64,000 nt of DNA, taken from the NCBI RefSeq assembly GCF_000963965.1, contig NZ_BAMX01000035.1:20971-84970 (forward strand). The letters are read 5' to 3'. Origin of the DNA: Acetobacter orientalis. Its GTDB lineage: Bacteria; Pseudomonadota; Alphaproteobacteria; Acetobacterales; Acetobacteraceae. A program made the position numbers and the translations under genes. The notes beneath the pieces were generated by a model, which saw nothing but the letters and a program-made list of their open reading frames with translations, was not told where the DNA came from and did no database searches. Positions 9,845-21,499 of the stretch are shown here, piece by piece. How positions within the stretch are numbered: position 1 is the first letter of the stretch; every line of letters begins with the position of its first letter.

Positions 9845-12800
9845 ATGAATGAACTCATGAAAATTCTTGGCCAGACCGGCCAGGCGATGACCTTCGATCA
9901 GATCAAGATCCAACTGGCATCACCAGAGCAGATCCGGTCTTGGTCATTCGGCGAAATCAAGAAGCCCGAGACAATCAACTACCGGACATTCAAGCCGGAG
10001 CGTGATGGTCTTTTCTGCGCACGCATTTTTGGCCCAATTAAGGACTATGAATGCCTTTGCGGCAAATACAAGCGGATGAAATTCCGCGGTATTGTGTGCG
10101 AAAAATGTGGCGTTGAAGTTACGCTGGCTAAAGTGCGTCGTGAACGCATGGGTCATATTCAGCTTGCCAGCCCTGTTGCCCATATCTGGTTCTTGAAGTC
10201 TCTGCCTAGCCGTATCGGCCTGATGGTCGATATGACGCTCAAAGACCTTGAGAAAGTTCTCTACTTCGAAAACTATCTTGTTCTTGAACCCGGTACGTCT
10301 CCGCTTAAGCAGTATTCTCTGCTGAGCGAAGAGCAGTATCTCGACGTTATGGACGAGTATAGCGAAGAAGGTATCGAAGTCGGTATCGGTGCTGAGGCGA
10401 TCAAGAAGGTGCTGGAACGCATCGATTGTGATGCTGAAAAAGTTGAACTGCGTCAGGAACTGAAGGAAACCACTTCAGAAGCTAAGCGCAAAAAACTTGT
10501 TAAGCGCCTCAAGCTGATTGAAGCTTTCGCTGAAAGTGGCTCACGCCCTGAGTGGATGATTCTGGACTATGTGCCAGTTATCCCACCAGAACTGCGCCCA
10601 TTGGTACCGCTTGATGGTGGGCGTTTTGCAACGTCTGACCTCAACGACCTGTACCGCCGTGTTATTAACCGTAATAACCGCCTTAAACGCCTGATGGAGC
10701 TGCGTGCGCCCGATATTATCGTGCGTAACGAAAAGCGTATGCTTCAGGAAGCTGTTGACGCCCTGTTTGATAACGGCCGCCGTGGCCGTGCTATTACAGG
10801 TGCCAACAAGCGTCCGCTCAAGTCTCTGTCTGATATGCTGAAAGGCAAGCAGGGTCGCTTCCGTCAGAACCTTTTGGGTAAACGCGTTGACTACTCTGGC
10901 CGTTCGGTCATTGTGGTTGGCCCGGAAATGAAGCTGCACCAGTGCGGCTTGCCCAAAAAGATGGCGCTGGAACTGTTCAAGCCGTTCATCTACTCCAAGC
11001 TGGAAAAGTACGGCCACGCTACAACCATTAAAGCTGCAAAGCGTATGGTTGAAAAAGAGCGTCCGGAAGTTTGGGATATTCTTGAAGAAGTTATCCGCGA
11101 ACATCCGGTTATGCTTAACCGTGCGCCAACACTTCACCGTCTTGGTATTCAGGCGTTCGAACCGATCTTGGTTGAAGGGAAAGCTATTCAGCTTCACCCG
11201 CTTGTCTGTACTGCGTTTAACGCCGACTTTGACGGCGACCAGATGGCCGTGCACGTACCCCTGAGCCTTGAGGCCCAGTTGGAAGCGCGTGTGCTGATGA
11301 TGTCTACCAACAACATTCTGAGCCCGGCAAACGGTAAGCCTATTATCGTGCCATCTCAGGATATTGTTCTGGGTCTGTATTATCTGAGCCTTGAAGTACC
11401 GGAATTTGCAGCAACGCCAGACCGTAACGAATACGACAACGAAACCGGTGCATTGGTAAAAGAAGGCGCTCCGTCTTTCTCTTCAATCGGTGAAGTTGAG
11501 TATGCTCTGAACGCTGGTGTTTTGAAGCTGCATGATAAAATTCGTGCCCGCTTTGAAGCTATTAAAGACGGCCAGAAAACATACGAAACGGTTGTAACAA
11601 CACCGGGCCGTGTGCTGATCGCTCAAATTTTGCCAAAAAGCGAAGCCATTCCGTTCTCGCTCATTAACAAACAGCTGACCAAGAAAGCTGTGTCTGACGT
11701 TATTGACACGGTCTACCGTCATTGCGGCCAGAAAGAAGCAGTTATCTTCTGTGACCGTCTGATGGCACTTGGTTTCCGCCACGCTGCTAAAGCTGGTATT
11801 TCTTTCGGTAAGGATGACATGATCATTCCAGCCGAAAAGAAAGTACTGGTTGATCGTACCGCTGCTGAAGTGAAAGAGTTTGAACAGCAGTATCAGGATG
11901 GTCTGATTACCGCTGGCGAACGCTACAACAAAGTGGTTGACGCTTGGTCACGTTGCACAGACGAAGTTCAAGCGGCTATGACCAAGGAAATTTCCCGTCA
12001 GGAAATTGGTAAGCCAATCAACTCTGTGTGGATGATGAGCCACTCTGGTGCGCGTGGGTCACCGGCTCAGATGAAGCAGCTTGCTGGTATGCGCGGTCTG
12101 ATGGCCAAACCATCTGGTGAGATTATTGAACAGCCGATTATTGCCAACTTTAAAGAAGGCTTGTCGGTTCTCGATTACTTTACGTCTACCCATGGTGCAC
12201 GTAAGGGTCTTGCTGATACCGCGCTGAAAACTGCTAACTCTGGTTACCTGACCCGTCGTTTGGTTGACGTTGCGCAAGACAGCATCATCATTGAAGAAGA
12301 TTGCGGTACTGAACGCGGTCTGACAGTACGTGCCGTGCTCGACGGCGGTGAAGTTGTTGCGTCTCTGTCTGAGCGTATTCTCGGTCGTACAGCGGCTGCG
12401 GATATTGTTGACCCAGCGACAGGCGCAGTCATTGTTGCACGTAACCAACTGATTGAAGAAGCTGATGCTGAGCGTATTGAAAACGCTGGCATTGAGTCTG
12501 TTTTCATTCGCTCTGTGCTGACCTGTGACAGCCGGGTAGGGGTCTGTGGCCATTGCTACGGTCGTGACCTTGCACGCGGTACGCCGGTGAACATTGGTGA
12601 GGCAGTTGGTGTTATTGCTGCACAGTCCATTGGTGAGCCCGGTACACAGCTTACCATGCGTACCTTCCATATTGGTGGTGCGGCCCAGCGTGGTGCTGAA
12701 CAGTCCATGATCGAAGCCTCCCGCGATGGGAAGGTGGTGATCCGTAACCGTAACGTTGTGCATAACTCGCAAAATGTGCCCATCGTGATGGCGCGTAACT

Positions 12801-14020
12801 GTGAAATTCTGCTGACGGATGAAACCGGTGCAGAAAAAGCACGCTACCGCGTACCTTACGGTGCTCGCCTGCTGACTGCTGATGGGGAAACGGTTGCCCG
12901 TGGCCAGAAACTGGCTGAGTGGGACCCCTACACCCTGCCAATCATCACGGAAAAAGCCGGTAAGATCGAGTATCTTGACCTTATTGACTCCATTACCCTC
13001 GTTGAGCGTATGGACGAAGTGACCGGCCTGACCTCTAAAGTGGTGGTTGACTATAAACAGGCAGGTAAGGGTGTTGATCTGCGTCCTCGTGTGCAGCTTA
13101 AAGATGCAAACGGCGATGTGGTGAAGCTGGATAACGGTAACGATGCGCGTTACTTCCTGTCACCTGAAACACTGCTGACCATTGAAAATGGCGTAGAAGT
13201 GCATGCCGGTGACGTTCTGGCCCGTCTGCCACGAGAAGGTTCTAAAACGCGTGACATTACCGGTGGTCTGCCGCGCGTTGCAGAACTCTTTGAAGCACGT
13301 CGCCCGAAAGATCATGCCATCATCGCTGAGATGGAAGGGCGTGTTGAGTTCGGGAAAGATTACAAGTCTAAACGTCGTGTTATCGTGAAAAACGATGAGA
13401 CGGGTGAAGAGACCGAATATCTGATCCCTAAAGGCAAGCACGTTTCCGTTCAGGAAGGTGACTTTGTTGAAAAGGGTGACCCGTTGGTTGACGGCCCCCG
13501 CGTACCGCACGATATTCTGAAAGTTATGGGGGTTGAGGCTCTGTCCGACTACCTCGTAAACGAAATTCAGGATGTGTACCGTCTGCAGGGCGTGAAGATT
13601 AACGATAAGCACATTGAGGTTATTGTGCGTCAGATGCTTCAGAAAGTAGAAATTCTGGAGCCGGGCGATACAACATACCTGATTGGTGAAACCGTTGATC
13701 GGATTGAGTTTGATGTTGAGAACACGAAGTGCCTGAACGCTGGTGAGCGTCCTGCATTGGCTATGCCGGTGCTACAGGGTATTACCAAGGCTTCTCTACA
13801 GACACAGTCCTTCATCTCTGCCGCGTCTTTCCAGGAAACCACGCGTGTCCTGACCGAAGCTGCGACAGCAGGTAAGGTTGACCGCTTGAACGGCCTGAAA
13901 GAAAACGTGATTGTGGGTCGTTTGATCCCGGCTGGTACGGGGAGTGTTATGAATCGCTTGCGGGCGATTGCAGCCTCTCAAGACCGGCAGCGTGTTGGTC
14001 GGTCATCAGCGGCTGAATAA
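9845..14020 (+). CDS. rpoC: DNA-directed RNA polymerase subunit beta'
   Basis: Largest RNA polymerase subunit, 1391 residues, carrying the catalytic magnesium site. The absolutely conserved NADFDGD is at residues 459-465 (Asp461, Asp463, Asp465). The N-terminal zinc ribbon cysteines are C70, C72, C85 and C88, exactly the E. coli spacing. A second cysteine cluster ([11 protein letters not shown]) lies in the C-terminal third. The start [20 protein letters not shown] is typical of alphaproteobacteria. The gene ends the rpl-rpo operon and is followed by a strong intrinsic terminator. Confidence 0.99.
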   Translation: MNELMKILGQTGQAMTFDQIKIQLASPEQIRSWSFGEIKKPETINYRTFKPERDGLFCARIFGPIKDYECLCGKYKRMKFRGIVCEKCGVEVTLAKVRRERMGHIQLASPVAHIWFLKSLPSRIGLMVDMTLKDLEKVLYFENYLVLEPGTSPLKQYSLLSEEQYLDVMDEYSEEGIEVGIGAEAIKKVLERIDCDAEKVELRQELKETTSEAKRKKLVKRLKLIEAFAESGSRPEWMILDYVPVIPPELRPLVPLDGGRFATSDLNDLYRRVINRNNRLKRLMELRAPDIIVRNEKRMLQEAVDALFDNGRRGRAITGANKRPLKSLSDMLKGKQGRFRQNLLGKRVDYSGRSVIVVGPEMKLHQCGLPKKMALELFKPFIYSKLEKYGHATTIKAAKRMVEKERPEVWDILEEVIREHPVMLNRAPTLHRLGIQAFEPILVEGKAIQLHPLVCTAFNADFDGDQMAVHVPLSLEAQLEARVLMMSTNNILSPANGKPIIVPSQDIVLGLYYLSLEVPEFAATPDRNEYDNETGALVKEGAPSFSSIGEVEYALNAGVLKLHDKIRARFEAIKDGQKTYETVVTTPGRVLIAQILPKSEAIPFSLINKQLTKKAVSDVIDTVYRHCGQKEAVIFCDRLMALGFRHAAKAGISFGKDDMIIPAEKKVLVDRTAAEVKEFEQQYQDGLITAGERYNKVVDAWSRCTDEVQAAMTKEISRQEIGKPINSVWMMSHSGARGSPAQMKQLAGMRGLMAKPSGEIIEQPIIANFKEGLSVLDYFTSTHGARKGLADTALKTANSGYLTRRLVDVAQDSIIIEEDCGTERGLTVRAVLDGGEVVASLSERILGRTAAADIVDPATGAVIVARNQLIEEADAERIENAGIESVFIRSVLTCDSRVGVCGHCYGRDLARGTPVNIGEAVGVIAAQSIGEPGTQLTMRTFHIGGAAQRGAEQSMIEASRDGKVVIRNRNVVHNSQNVPIVMARNCEILLTDETGAEKARYRVPYGARLLTADGETVARGQKLAEWDPYTLPIITEKAGKIEYLDLIDSITLVERMDEVTGLTSKVVVDYKQAGKGVDLRPRVQLKDANGDVVKLDNGNDARYFLSPETLLTIENGVEVHAGDVLARLPREGSKTRDITGGLPRVAELFEARRPKDHAIIAEMEGRVEFGKDYKSKRRVIVKNDETGEETEYLIPKGKHVSVQEGDFVEKGDPLVDGPRVPHDILKVMGVEALSDYLVNEIQDVYRLQGVKINDKHIEVIVRQMLQKVEILEPGDTTYLIGETVDRIEFDVENTKCLNAGERPALAMPVLQGITKASLQTQSFISAASFQETTRVLTEAATAGKVDRLNGLKENVIVGRLIPAGTGSVMNRLRAIAASQDRQRVGRSSAAE

Positions 14021-14051
14021 GTTACCAGTTCAAACCGTAAGGTGAGACTTG

Positions 14052-14089
14052 AAAAAGGGGATTGAAGCTTCGGCTTCAGTCCCTTTTTT
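14052..14089 (+). terminator. Intrinsic terminator of the rpoBC operon
   Basis: AAAAAGGG and TTGAAGC pair with GCTTCA and CCCTTTTTT around a TTCG tetraloop, giving a stable stem followed by six T residues. It begins about 30 nt after the rpoC stop. Confidence 0.92.
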
Positions 14090-14141
14090 AATTATAGAGA
14101 GAGTTATCCCCCGAAAACTCCCCAGAATCGCGTTGTGCGGC

Positions 14142-14170
14142 TTGACTTGCGTTAGGCTCAGGGTTACTTA
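14142..14170 (+). promoter_or_regulatory. Promoter of the rpsL (str) operon
   Basis: TTGACT at 14142-14147 and TACTTA at 14165-14170 are 17 nt apart, in the gap between the rpoC terminator and rpsL. It is the only good sigma70-type pair I see there. It would give a leader of about 200 nt. Confidence 0.6.
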
Positions 14171-14372
14171 GCAGCCCTCAGCTCCGCTCCATTGCAGGGG
14201 CAGGGGTAAATCGTAATTCTCTGTAAAGCATGCGGTTGCCTTCCGGTAGGAAGTAGTGCCGGATGTCAACATAGCCCCATACAGGCGTTTTGCCTGATGG
14301 GATTTTCAAATGACAGTCGGCAGCCAATAACAAGGTTAGCCGACCGAACTGTGTAAGGATCGGGAAAGGCGC
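14171..14372 (+). promoter_or_regulatory. Structured 5' leader of rpsL
   Basis: About 200 nt without a gene. It holds CTTCC/GGAAG with a GGTA loop (14240-14253), and a terminator-like hairpin CCCAT..AGGC / GCCT..ATGGG (14276-14301) followed by ATTTT (14302-14306), which could act as an attenuator. The rpsL Shine-Dalgarno is GGGAAAGG, a few bases before the ATG. Confidence 0.45.
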
Positions 14373-14744
14373 ATGCCGACCATCAACCAGCTCATTGCCA
14401 AGGGGCGCAAGCCTGCGGTTAAGCGCAACAAAGTGCCAGCACTGCAGAGTTGCCCCCAGAAACGTGGTGTTTGCACCCGTGTTTATACGACGACGCCTAA
14501 AAAGCCGAACTCCGCACTGCGTAAAGTTGCAAAGGTGCGTCTGACAAACGGCTATGAGGTGGTTAGCTATATTCCGGGTGAAGGCCATAACCTTCAGGAA
14601 CATAGTGTCGTGCTGATCCGCGGCGGTCGTGTAAAAGACTTGCCGGGTGTGCGTTACCATATCCTTCGCGGTGTTCTCGATACCCAGGGTATCGCAAAGC
14701 GTCGCCAGCGGCGTTCGCTTTATGGCGCTAAGCGTCCGAAGTAA
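14373..14744 (+). CDS. rpsL: 30S ribosomal protein S12
   Basis: Decoding-centre protein of the small subunit, 123 residues. The two lysines whose mutation gives streptomycin resistance are wild type (K43 in [11 protein letters not shown] and K88 in [10 protein letters not shown]), so a streptomycin-sensitive allele is expected. D89, the residue methylthiolated by RimO where that enzyme exists, is also present. First gene of the str operon; rpsG follows after 14 nt. Confidence 0.99.
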   Translation: MPTINQLIAKGRKPAVKRNKVPALQSCPQKRGVCTRVYTTTPKKPNSALRKVAKVRLTNGYEVVSYIPGEGHNLQEHSVVLIRGGRVKDLPGVRYHILRGVLDTQGIAKRRQRRSLYGAKRPK

Positions 14745-14755
14745 GGGAAGGTTAA

Positions 14756-15235
<480 letters not shown>

Positions 15236-15327
15236 TCATTCGGGTGTGTCACTTGCTCCATTTGGGGTGATGGCGGACTTATTTGGAAACTGCTTCTCAC
15301 ATTCGGTGGGGGGTATGGAGTGGAAAA

Positions 15328-16518
15328 ATGGCTAAGGCTAAGTTTGAGCGGAATAAACCGCACTGTAATATTGGCACCATTGGTCACGTTGACCATGGCA
15401 AAACGTCTCTGACGGCTGCTATCACCAAAACGCTGGCGAAAGCTGGTGGCGCAGAATTCAAAGCATACGACCAGATCGATGCTGCTCCTGAAGAACGCGC
15501 TCGTGGTATCACCATTTCTACGGCTCACGTGGAATATGAAACCGCAAACCGTCACTATGCTCACGTGGACTGCCCCGGACACGCTGACTATGTGAAAAAC
15601 ATGATCACTGGTGCTGCTCAGATGGACGGCGCTATTCTGGTTGTGTCTGCTGCAGACGGCCCAATGCCACAGACTCGTGAGCACATTCTGCTTGCCCGTC
15701 AGGTTGGTGTGCCTGCTCTGGTTGTGTTTCTGAACAAAGTTGATCAGGTTGACGATCCAGAACTGCTTGAGCTGGTTGAAATGGAAGTTCGTGAACTTCT
15801 GTCTTCTTACCAGTTCCCTGGCGACGATATTCCCATCATCAAAGGGTCTGCTCTGGTAACCCTCGAAGATGGTGATCCGGAAATTGGTGAAAACCGCGTT
15901 CGCGACCTGATGGATGCAGTTGATTCCTACATCCCGCAGCCAGAGCGTCCGGTTGACCGTCCGTTCCTGATGCCGATCGAAGACGTGTTCTCCATCTCCG
16001 GTCGTGGTACCGTTGTTACAGGCCGTGTTGAACGTGGCGTTGTTAACGTAGGTGACGAAGTTGAAATCGTTGGTCTGAAAGACACGGTTAAAACAACAGT
16101 TACCGGCGTTGAAATGTTCCGTAAGCTGCTTGATCGCGGTGAAGCTGGTGACAACATCGGTGCGCTGGTTCGTGGTACGAAGCGTGAAGACGTTGAGCGT
16201 GGCCAGGTTCTTGCTAAGCCGGGTTCAATCACCCCGCACAAGAAGTTCAAAGCTGAAGCTTACATCCTGACGAAAGAAGAAGGCGGTCGTCATACACCGT
16301 TCTTCACCAACTATCGTCCGCAGTTCTACTTCCGTACAACTGACGTAACGGGTGTTGTGCATCTGCCAGAAGGCACAGAAATGGTCATGCCTGGCGATAA
16401 CTGCGCTATGGACGTTGAACTGATTGCGCCTATCGCCATGGATGAAGGTCTGCGTTTCGCTATTCGCGAAGGCGGCCGTACCGTTGGTGCAGGCGTTGTG
16501 GCTTCCATCACCGACTAA
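15328..16518 (+). CDS. tuf: Elongation factor Tu
   Basis: GTPase that delivers aminoacyl-tRNA to the ribosome. The 396-residue protein has the P-loop GHVDHGKT (residues 19-26), the DCPGH switch II motif and NKVD. The start is taken at ATG 15328 ([16 protein letters not shown]), which has GGAG about 8 nt upstream; the frame is open for 15 further codons. It sits between rpsG and rpsJ, where most relatives have fusA-tuf. No fusA remnant is visible in the 92-nt gap before it. Confidence 0.98.
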   Translation: MAKAKFERNKPHCNIGTIGHVDHGKTSLTAAITKTLAKAGGAEFKAYDQIDAAPEERARGITISTAHVEYETANRHYAHVDCPGHADYVKNMITGAAQMDGAILVVSAADGPMPQTREHILLARQVGVPALVVFLNKVDQVDDPELLELVEMEVRELLSSYQFPGDDIPIIKGSALVTLEDGDPEIGENRVRDLMDAVDSYIPQPERPVDRPFLMPIEDVFSISGRGTVVTGRVERGVVNVGDEVEIVGLKDTVKTTVTGVEMFRKLLDRGEAGDNIGALVRGTKREDVERGQVLAKPGSITPHKKFKAEAYILTKEEGGRHTPFFTNYRPQFYFRTTDVTGVVHLPEGTEMVMPGDNCAMDVELIAPIAMDEGLRFAIREGGRTVGAGVVASITD

Positions 16519-16531
16519 TTTTCGGTAAGAG

Positions 16532-16582
16532 GCCAAGGACTGTATGGCCCCGGCTGATGCTTCAGCCGGGGTCTTACTTGGC
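16532..16582 (+). promoter_or_regulatory. Strong hairpin between tuf and rpsJ
   Basis: CCCCGGCTG/CAGCCGGGG (16548-16556 and 16563-16571) with an ATGCTT loop is enclosed by an outer GCCAAG/CTTGGC (16532-16537 and 16577-16582). No U-run follows. It marks the str/S10 boundary and may be an attenuator, processing site or S10 leader element. Confidence 0.65.
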
Positions 16583-16626
16583 GGCCGGGTTTCCCCGGAC
16601 AAGTTAAAGTGTTGGACTAAAAAACA

Positions 16627-16935
16627 ATGGACAACCAGAACATCCGCATTCGCCTAAAGGCGTACGATCACCGCGTGCTTGATAACAGCACAAAAGAGAT
16701 CGTAAACACGGCGAAGCGTACGGGTGCGCGGGTTCGGGGTCCTATCCCGCTGCCGACGCATATCGAACGGTTTACTGTAAACCGCTCTCCCCACGTGGAT
16801 AAGAAAAGCCGCGAACAGTTCGAAATTCGGACTCACCGCCGCTTGCTCGATATTGTCGAGCCAACTCCGCAGACCGTGGACGCTCTCATGAAACTCGACC
16901 TCGCCGCTGGCGTAGATGTCGAGATCAAACTTTAA
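16627..16935 (+). CDS. rpsJ: 30S ribosomal protein S10
   Basis: Small-subunit head protein (in E. coli also NusE, the antitermination factor). The product is 102 residues, of normal length, with the conserved [10 protein letters not shown] start and the loop GPIPLPT. First gene of the S10 cluster, 108 nt after tuf and separated from it by a strong hairpin; rplC starts 10 nt downstream. Confidence 0.98.
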   Translation: MDNQNIRIRLKAYDHRVLDNSTKEIVNTAKRTGARVRGPIPLPTHIERFTVNRSPHVDKKSREQFEIRTHRRLLDIVEPTPQTVDALMKLDLAAGVDVEIKL

Positions 16936-16945
16936 GGTCCAGACG

Positions 16946-17629
16946 ATGCGCACCGGATTGATCGCAAAAAAGTTGGGCATGTCCCGACTCTTCAAGGAAG
17001 ATGGCACGCATGTGCCAGTCACTGTCCTGCACGTTGACGCGTTGCAGGTGGTTGATGTCCGTACTCAGGAGCGTGATGGCTATACAGCTGTCCAGCTGGG
17101 TTTGGGTAAAGCCAAAGTGAAAAATGTCACTCAACCGAACCGCGGCCATTTTGCCCGCACAAAGGTAGAGCCGAAAAAGACCGTACGTGAATTTCGCGTT
17201 GCAGAAGATGCGACGCTTGAGATTGGCGCTACGCTGTCTGCGTCTCACTTTGTTGTTGGACAGAAAGTGGACGTAACTGGCACCAGTAAAGGTAAGGGTT
17301 TCGCAGGCGCTATGAAGCGTTGGAACTTTGCCGGTCTGGAAGCCTCTCACGGTGTTTCTATCTCTCACCGTTCTCATGGTTCTACCGGTAACCGTCAGGA
17401 TCCGGGTAAAACCTTTAAGAACAAGAAGATGGCTGGCCATCTGGGTGATGAGCGCGTGACCACCCTGAATCTTGAAATTGCAGCGATCGATCCGGAAAAG
17501 AACCTGATTCTGGTGCGTGGCTCCATTCCTGGCGCCAAAAACAGCACCGTGCTGGTTCGCGACGCGATCAAAAAAGCCCGCCATGTCGATGCGCCTTATC
17601 CGGCCGCTCTCGTGACGGCGGAGGGCTGA
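16946..17629 (+). CDS. rplC: 50S ribosomal protein L3
   Basis: Early-assembling large-subunit protein that reaches toward the peptidyl-transferase centre, 227 residues. The start is ATG 16946 ([16 protein letters not shown]) rather than an upstream in-frame codon at 16916 inside rpsJ. The extended loop contains [20 protein letters not shown]; its Gln is the residue methylated by PrmB in E. coli. rplD starts 4 nt after the stop. Confidence 0.98.
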   Translation: MRTGLIAKKLGMSRLFKEDGTHVPVTVLHVDALQVVDVRTQERDGYTAVQLGLGKAKVKNVTQPNRGHFARTKVEPKKTVREFRVAEDATLEIGATLSASHFVVGQKVDVTGTSKGKGFAGAMKRWNFAGLEASHGVSISHRSHGSTGNRQDPGKTFKNKKMAGHLGDERVTTLNLEIAAIDPEKNLILVRGSIPGAKNSTVLVRDAIKKARHVDAPYPAALVTAEG

Positions 17630-17633
17630 GGTC

Positions 17634-18248
17634 ATGGAAATCGAAATCAAAACGCTTGATAACGGCACAGCTGGTTCTGCAACACTCCCTGATGAGTTGT
17701 TTGCTGTAGCACCACGTGCAGACATTATGGCTCGTGTTGTTCACTGGCAGTTGGCAAAACGCCGTGCTGGTACGCATAAGGTCAAAGGCATGGGCGAAGT
17801 GTCCGGCACGACCAAAAAGCCATATCGCCAGAAAGGCACAGGTAGCGCACGTCAGGGCTCTCTTCGTGCACCGCAGTACCGTACCGGTGGTGCAGTTCAT
17901 GGTCCAGTTGTTCGTGACCACGGTTACGATCTGCCTAAAAAAGTGCGTCGCATGGGCCTGATCTCTGCGCTTTCTCAGAAAGCTCAGGACGGTAAGCTGA
18001 TTGTTCTGCAATCTGCTTCTGGTGTTGCTCGTACAAGCGAACTGGCAGTCAAGCTGAAAAACCTCGGCCTGAAATCCGCCCTCATTGTTGACGCTGCTGT
18101 TGATGAAGGCTTTGTGCGTGCTGCGCGCAACCTGCCCAAAATTGACGTTCTGCCTACGATCGGCGCCAACGTTTACGATATTCTTAACCACGAGGTTCTG
18201 GCTATTACCCAGGCAGGTCTCGAAGGTCTGAAGGAGCGCCTGGCATGA
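17634..18248 (+). CDS. rplD: 50S ribosomal protein L4
   Basis: Exit-tunnel protein, 204 residues. The tunnel loop [15 protein letters not shown] is at residues 61-75 and shows no insertion or deletion of the kind linked to macrolide resistance. In gammaproteobacteria L4 represses the S10 operon; I see no proof of that here. The stop overlaps rplW by 4 nt (ATGA). Confidence 0.98.
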   Translation: MEIEIKTLDNGTAGSATLPDELFAVAPRADIMARVVHWQLAKRRAGTHKVKGMGEVSGTTKKPYRQKGTGSARQGSLRAPQYRTGGAVHGPVVRDHGYDLPKKVRRMGLISALSQKAQDGKLIVLQSASGVARTSELAVKLKNLGLKSALIVDAAVDEGFVRAARNLPKIDVLPTIGANVYDILNHEVLAITQAGLEGLKERLA

Positions 18249-18580
18249 CCAACATTCTTGCTCTGCGCAAGAAAGCCGAGCGTCTTTCCCGTGAAGCTCT
18301 GTACGACATCGTTCGTGCACCGCTGATTACGGAAAAGGCAACTGCGCTTTCTGAAAAAAATCAGGTTGCTTTCAAGGTTGCTATGTCAGCAACCAAGCCT
18401 GAAATCAAAGTGGCAGTCGAAACACTGTTCGGCGTCAAGGTTGTTGGTGTGAACACCCTTGTCCAGAAGGGCAAGACCAAACGCTTTAAAGGGCGTCTGG
18501 GGCAGCGTTCTGACATCAAGAAGGCGTTCGTCCAGCTTGCGGAAGGTCAGTCTATTGACCTGACCGCCAAACTGGCGTGA
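18245..18580 (+). CDS. rplW: 50S ribosomal protein L23
   Basis: Protein at the tunnel exit that docks trigger factor and SRP. The 111-residue product has about 15 residues before the usual L23 core, which starts at [14 protein letters not shown]. The motif [19 protein letters not shown] is typical. It overlaps rplD by 4 nt and lies 16 nt before rplB. Confidence 0.97.
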   Translation: MTNILALRKKAERLSREALYDIVRAPLITEKATALSEKNQVAFKVAMSATKPEIKVAVETLFGVKVVGVNTLVQKGKTKRFKGRLGQRSDIKKAFVQLAEGQSIDLTAKLA

Positions 18581-18596
18581 CGTGGGGTAGGAACAA

Positions 18597-19427
18597 ATGG
18601 CACTGAAGCACTTTAATCCCGTCACGCCGAGCCTTCGTGGCACGGTTCTGATTGATCGCGCTGACCTTTGGAAAGGTAAGCCGGTTAAACAGCTGACCGA
18701 AGGTAAGAACAAGACTGGTGGCCGTAACAATAACGGTCGCACCACGTCTCGTTTCCGTGGCGGCGGTCACAAGCAGTCTTACCGTTATGTTGACTTCAAA
18801 CGTCGCAAATTTGATGTGCTTGGCACAGTTGAGCGTCTGGAATATGACCCCAACCGTACCGCCTTCATTGCGCTGGTGAAGTATGAAGACGGTGAGCTCG
18901 CATATATTCTGGCTCCGCAGCGTCTGAAAGTTGGCGATAACGTTATTGCTGGCACACGCGTTGATATTAAACCTGGCAATGCAATGCCTTTGGCATCCAT
19001 TCCGGTTGGTACCATCGTGCACAACATCGAGCTGAAGCAGGGTGCAGGCGGTAAGCTGGCACGTTCTGCTGGTACATATGCCCAGCTGGTTGGTAAAGAC
19101 GCCGGTTACGCCCAGATTAAATTGCAGTCTGGTGAGCTTCGTATTGTTCGTGGCGAATGCATGGCAACTGTTGGTGCCGTGTCTAACCCAGACAACATGA
19201 ACCAGCACCTTGGTAAGGCCGGTCGTGCCCGTTGGTTGGGGCGTCGCCCACATAACCGCGGCGTTGTGATGAACCCGGTTGACCATCCACATGGTGGTGG
19301 TGAAGGCCGGACATCTGGTGGCCGTCATCCGGTCACGCCGTGGGGCAAACCCACCAAAGGTTACAAAACTCGGGTCAATAAGCGTACGGACAGTCTGATT
19401 ATCCGTCGTCGTAAGACCGGCAAGTAA
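18597..19427 (+). CDS. rplB: 50S ribosomal protein L2
   Basis: Large-subunit protein needed for subunit joining and peptidyl-transferase assembly, 276 residues. The key histidine (E. coli His229) is His230 in the run [17 protein letters not shown]. The N-terminal [18 protein letters not shown] is conserved. RBS and spacing are ordinary; rpsS follows after 13 nt. Confidence 0.99.
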   Translation: MALKHFNPVTPSLRGTVLIDRADLWKGKPVKQLTEGKNKTGGRNNNGRTTSRFRGGGHKQSYRYVDFKRRKFDVLGTVERLEYDPNRTAFIALVKYEDGELAYILAPQRLKVGDNVIAGTRVDIKPGNAMPLASIPVGTIVHNIELKQGAGGKLARSAGTYAQLVGKDAGYAQIKLQSGELRIVRGECMATVGAVSNPDNMNQHLGKAGRARWLGRRPHNRGVVMNPVDHPHGGGEGRTSGGRHPVTPWGKPTKGYKTRVNKRTDSLIIRRRKTGK

Positions 19428-19440
19428 GGGGCAATAGAAG

Positions 19441-19719
19441 ATGGCACGTTCCGTCTGGAAAGGCCCGTTCGTCGACGGGTATCTGCTGAGCAAAGCTGAA
19501 GCGTCCCGCGCGTCGGGTCGTAACGAAGTGATCAAAATCTGGTCACGTCGTTCAACGATCCTTCCGCAGTTCGTTGGACTGACGTTCGGTGTTTATAATG
19601 GTCAGAAGTTCCTGCCTGTGCAGGTGACAGAGAATATGGTCGGGCACAAGTTCGGTGAATTCTCTCCCACCCGTACATTCCACGGGCATGGGGCCGACAA
19701 GAAGTCGAAGCGGGGCTAA
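19441..19719 (+). CDS. rpsS: 30S ribosomal protein S19
   Basis: Small-subunit head protein contacting 23S rRNA in the A-site finger bridge. The 92-residue product has the signature [22 protein letters not shown] at its C-terminus (given here as FGEFSPTRT then GHGADKK). It is spaced 13 nt from rplB and 2 nt from rplV. Confidence 0.98.
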   Translation: MARSVWKGPFVDGYLLSKAEASRASGRNEVIKIWSRRSTILPQFVGLTFGVYNGQKFLPVQVTENMVGHKFGEFSPTRTFHGHGADKKSKRG

Positions 19720-19721
19720 TA

Positions 19722-20132
19722 ATGAGCAAGGCTAAATTGCCGCGCACGCTCGCGGAAACCGAAGCGCAGGCTATTACGCGCAACATTCGGGTTAGTCCCC
19801 GTAAGTTGAACCTTGTTGCGGGTCTTATCCGCAACAAGCCAGCGTCTCAGGCAGTCGCAACTCTTACGTTCTCTAAGCGTCGTATTGCGCAGGAAGTCAA
19901 AAAGACTCTCGAAAGCGCGATTGCGAATGCTGAGAACAATCATCAGCTCGACGTTGATCAGCTGGTGGTTAAGACAGCTGAAGTGGGTAAATCCATTGTC
20001 ATGCGTCGTTTCCACGCTCGTGGTCGCGGTCGTTCTGCACGTGTGGAAAAATTCTTCAGCCATCTTAAGATTGTTGTTGCAGAACGGGCTCCAGAGCCTG
20101 AAGCAACCACTACTGAGCAGAAGGCGGCCTGA
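19722..20132 (+). CDS. rplV: 50S ribosomal protein L22
   Basis: Exit-tunnel protein with a long beta-hairpin. The product is 136 residues; the hairpin region [16 protein letters not shown] has no erythromycin-resistance-type deletion. The C-terminal 15 residues ([13 protein letters not shown]) are an acidic tail beyond the usual core. rpsC starts 3 nt after the stop. Confidence 0.97.
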   Translation: MSKAKLPRTLAETEAQAITRNIRVSPRKLNLVAGLIRNKPASQAVATLTFSKRRIAQEVKKTLESAIANAENNHQLDVDQLVVKTAEVGKSIVMRRFHARGRGRSARVEKFFSHLKIVVAERAPEPEATTTEQKAA

Positions 20133-20135
20133 GGT

Positions 20136-20813
20136 ATGGGACATAAAGTCAATCCAATCGGGCTGCGGCTCGGTATCAATCGCACGTGGGATAGCCGCTG
20201 GTACGCTGATGCCGACTATTCACGCCTGCTGCACGAAGACCTGAAACTGCGCGCTTTCCTGCGTCGTAAGCTTTCTGGTGCTGGTGTATCTCGTGTTGTT
20301 ATCGAACGTCCGGCTAAAAAGCCACGCGTTACGATTTATGCAGCACGCCCTGGCGTGGTGATCGGCAAAAAGGGTCAGGACATTGACGCTCTGCGTAAAG
20401 AGCTGACCCGTATGGCTGGTACCGAAGTTGCTTTGAACATTGTTGAAATCCGTAAGCCGGAAATCGATGCAACTCTGGTTGCAGACAACATTGCTCAGCA
20501 GCTTGAACGCCGCGTTGCTTTCCGTCGTGCTATGAAGCGTGCAGTGCAATCTGCTATGCGTCTTGGCGCACAGGGCATCCGGATCAACTGCTCCGGTCGT
20601 CTGGGCGGTGCAGAAATCGCACGTATCGAATGGTACCGTGAAGGCCGTGTGCCTCTTCACACACTGCGCGCCGACATTGATTACGGCGTGTCTACAGCGC
20701 ATACCACCTATGGTTCTTGCGGTGTGAAGGTTTGGATCTTCAAAGGTGAGATCCTTGCGCATGACCCCATGGCTCAGGATCGCCGGGCGGCCGAGCAGGC
20801 TCCCCAGCGCTGA
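20136..20813 (+). CDS. rpsC: 30S ribosomal protein S3
   Basis: mRNA-entry protein with helicase function on the ribosome. The product is 225 residues. The KH domain GXXG loop is visible in [18 protein letters not shown]. The start [14 protein letters not shown] is canonical and 3 nt after rplV. Confidence 0.98.
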   Translation: MGHKVNPIGLRLGINRTWDSRWYADADYSRLLHEDLKLRAFLRRKLSGAGVSRVVIERPAKKPRVTIYAARPGVVIGKKGQDIDALRKELTRMAGTEVALNIVEIRKPEIDATLVADNIAQQLERRVAFRRAMKRAVQSAMRLGAQGIRINCSGRLGGAEIARIEWYREGRVPLHTLRADIDYGVSTAHTTYGSCGVKVWIFKGEILAHDPMAQDRRAAEQAPQR

Positions 20814-20831
20814 GGCGAAGGATAAAAGATA

Positions 20832-21248
20832 ATGCTTTCTCCTAAGCGGACTAAATTCCGTAAGGCGCATAAAGGCCGTATTCACGGCCTCGCCAAAAGC
20901 GGCACTACGCTTAACTTTGGCACGTTCGGTTTGAAGGCTCTTCAGCCCGAACGGATCACGGCGCGTCAGATTGAAGCGTCTCGTCGTGCAATCACCAGGG
21001 CTATGAAACGTGCGGGTCGTGTATGGATTCGTATTTTTCCTGACCTTCCGGTCTCGACAAAGCCTGCAGAAGTGCGTATGGGATCCGGCAAGGGATCTCC
21101 CGAGTACTGGGTAGCCCGTGTGAAGCCCGGTCGCATTTTGTTTGAAATCGAAGGTGTGCCACCAGAAGTAGCGCGTGAAGCGCTGGCTCTTGGTGCAGCA
21201 AAGCTGCCGATTAAGACAAAATTTGTGACCCGAATTGGAGATGCGTGA
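20832..21248 (+). CDS. rplP: 50S ribosomal protein L16
   Basis: Large-subunit protein near the A site, last to join in assembly. The 138-residue product starts [19 protein letters not shown], and the core [19 protein letters not shown] is conserved. The stop codon is one base before the rpmC start. Confidence 0.98.
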   Translation: MLSPKRTKFRKAHKGRIHGLAKSGTTLNFGTFGLKALQPERITARQIEASRRAITRAMKRAGRVWIRIFPDLPVSTKPAEVRMGSGKGSPEYWVARVKPGRILFEIEGVPPEVAREALALGAAKLPIKTKFVTRIGDA

Positions 21249-21249
21249 G

Positions 21250-21486
21250 ATGGCAAAGGCAACAAAGCCAGCTGATCTGCGTGCCAAAACGGCTGATGAA
21301 CTGAATGCGCTTCTGCTCGATCTGAAGCGTGAACAGCTCAACCTCCGTTTCCAGCAGGCAACCGGGCAGACCGAAGGCCAAAGCCGTATTCGGGTTGTTC
21401 GTCGTGAAATTGCGCGTATCAAAACTATTGTGGCGCAAAATGAGAAGTCTGCAGCAGGTGCAAAAACATCTGCTGCCATTTCCTGA
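21250..21486 (+). CDS. rpmC: 50S ribosomal protein L29
   Basis: Small helical protein at the tunnel exit that helps bind SRP and trigger factor. Starting at ATG 21250 gives 78 residues with the typical core [18 protein letters not shown] followed by [15 protein letters not shown]. In-frame earlier codons (TTG 21235, ATG 21241) lie inside rplP; TGGAG at 21236-21240 is well placed for 21250. Very tight coupling with rplP (1 nt gap). Confidence 0.95.
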   Translation: MAKATKPADLRAKTADELNALLLDLKREQLNLRFQQATGQTEGQSRIRVVRREIARIKTIVAQNEKSAAGAKTSAAIS

Positions 21487-21499
21487 AGGGAGTTGGACG

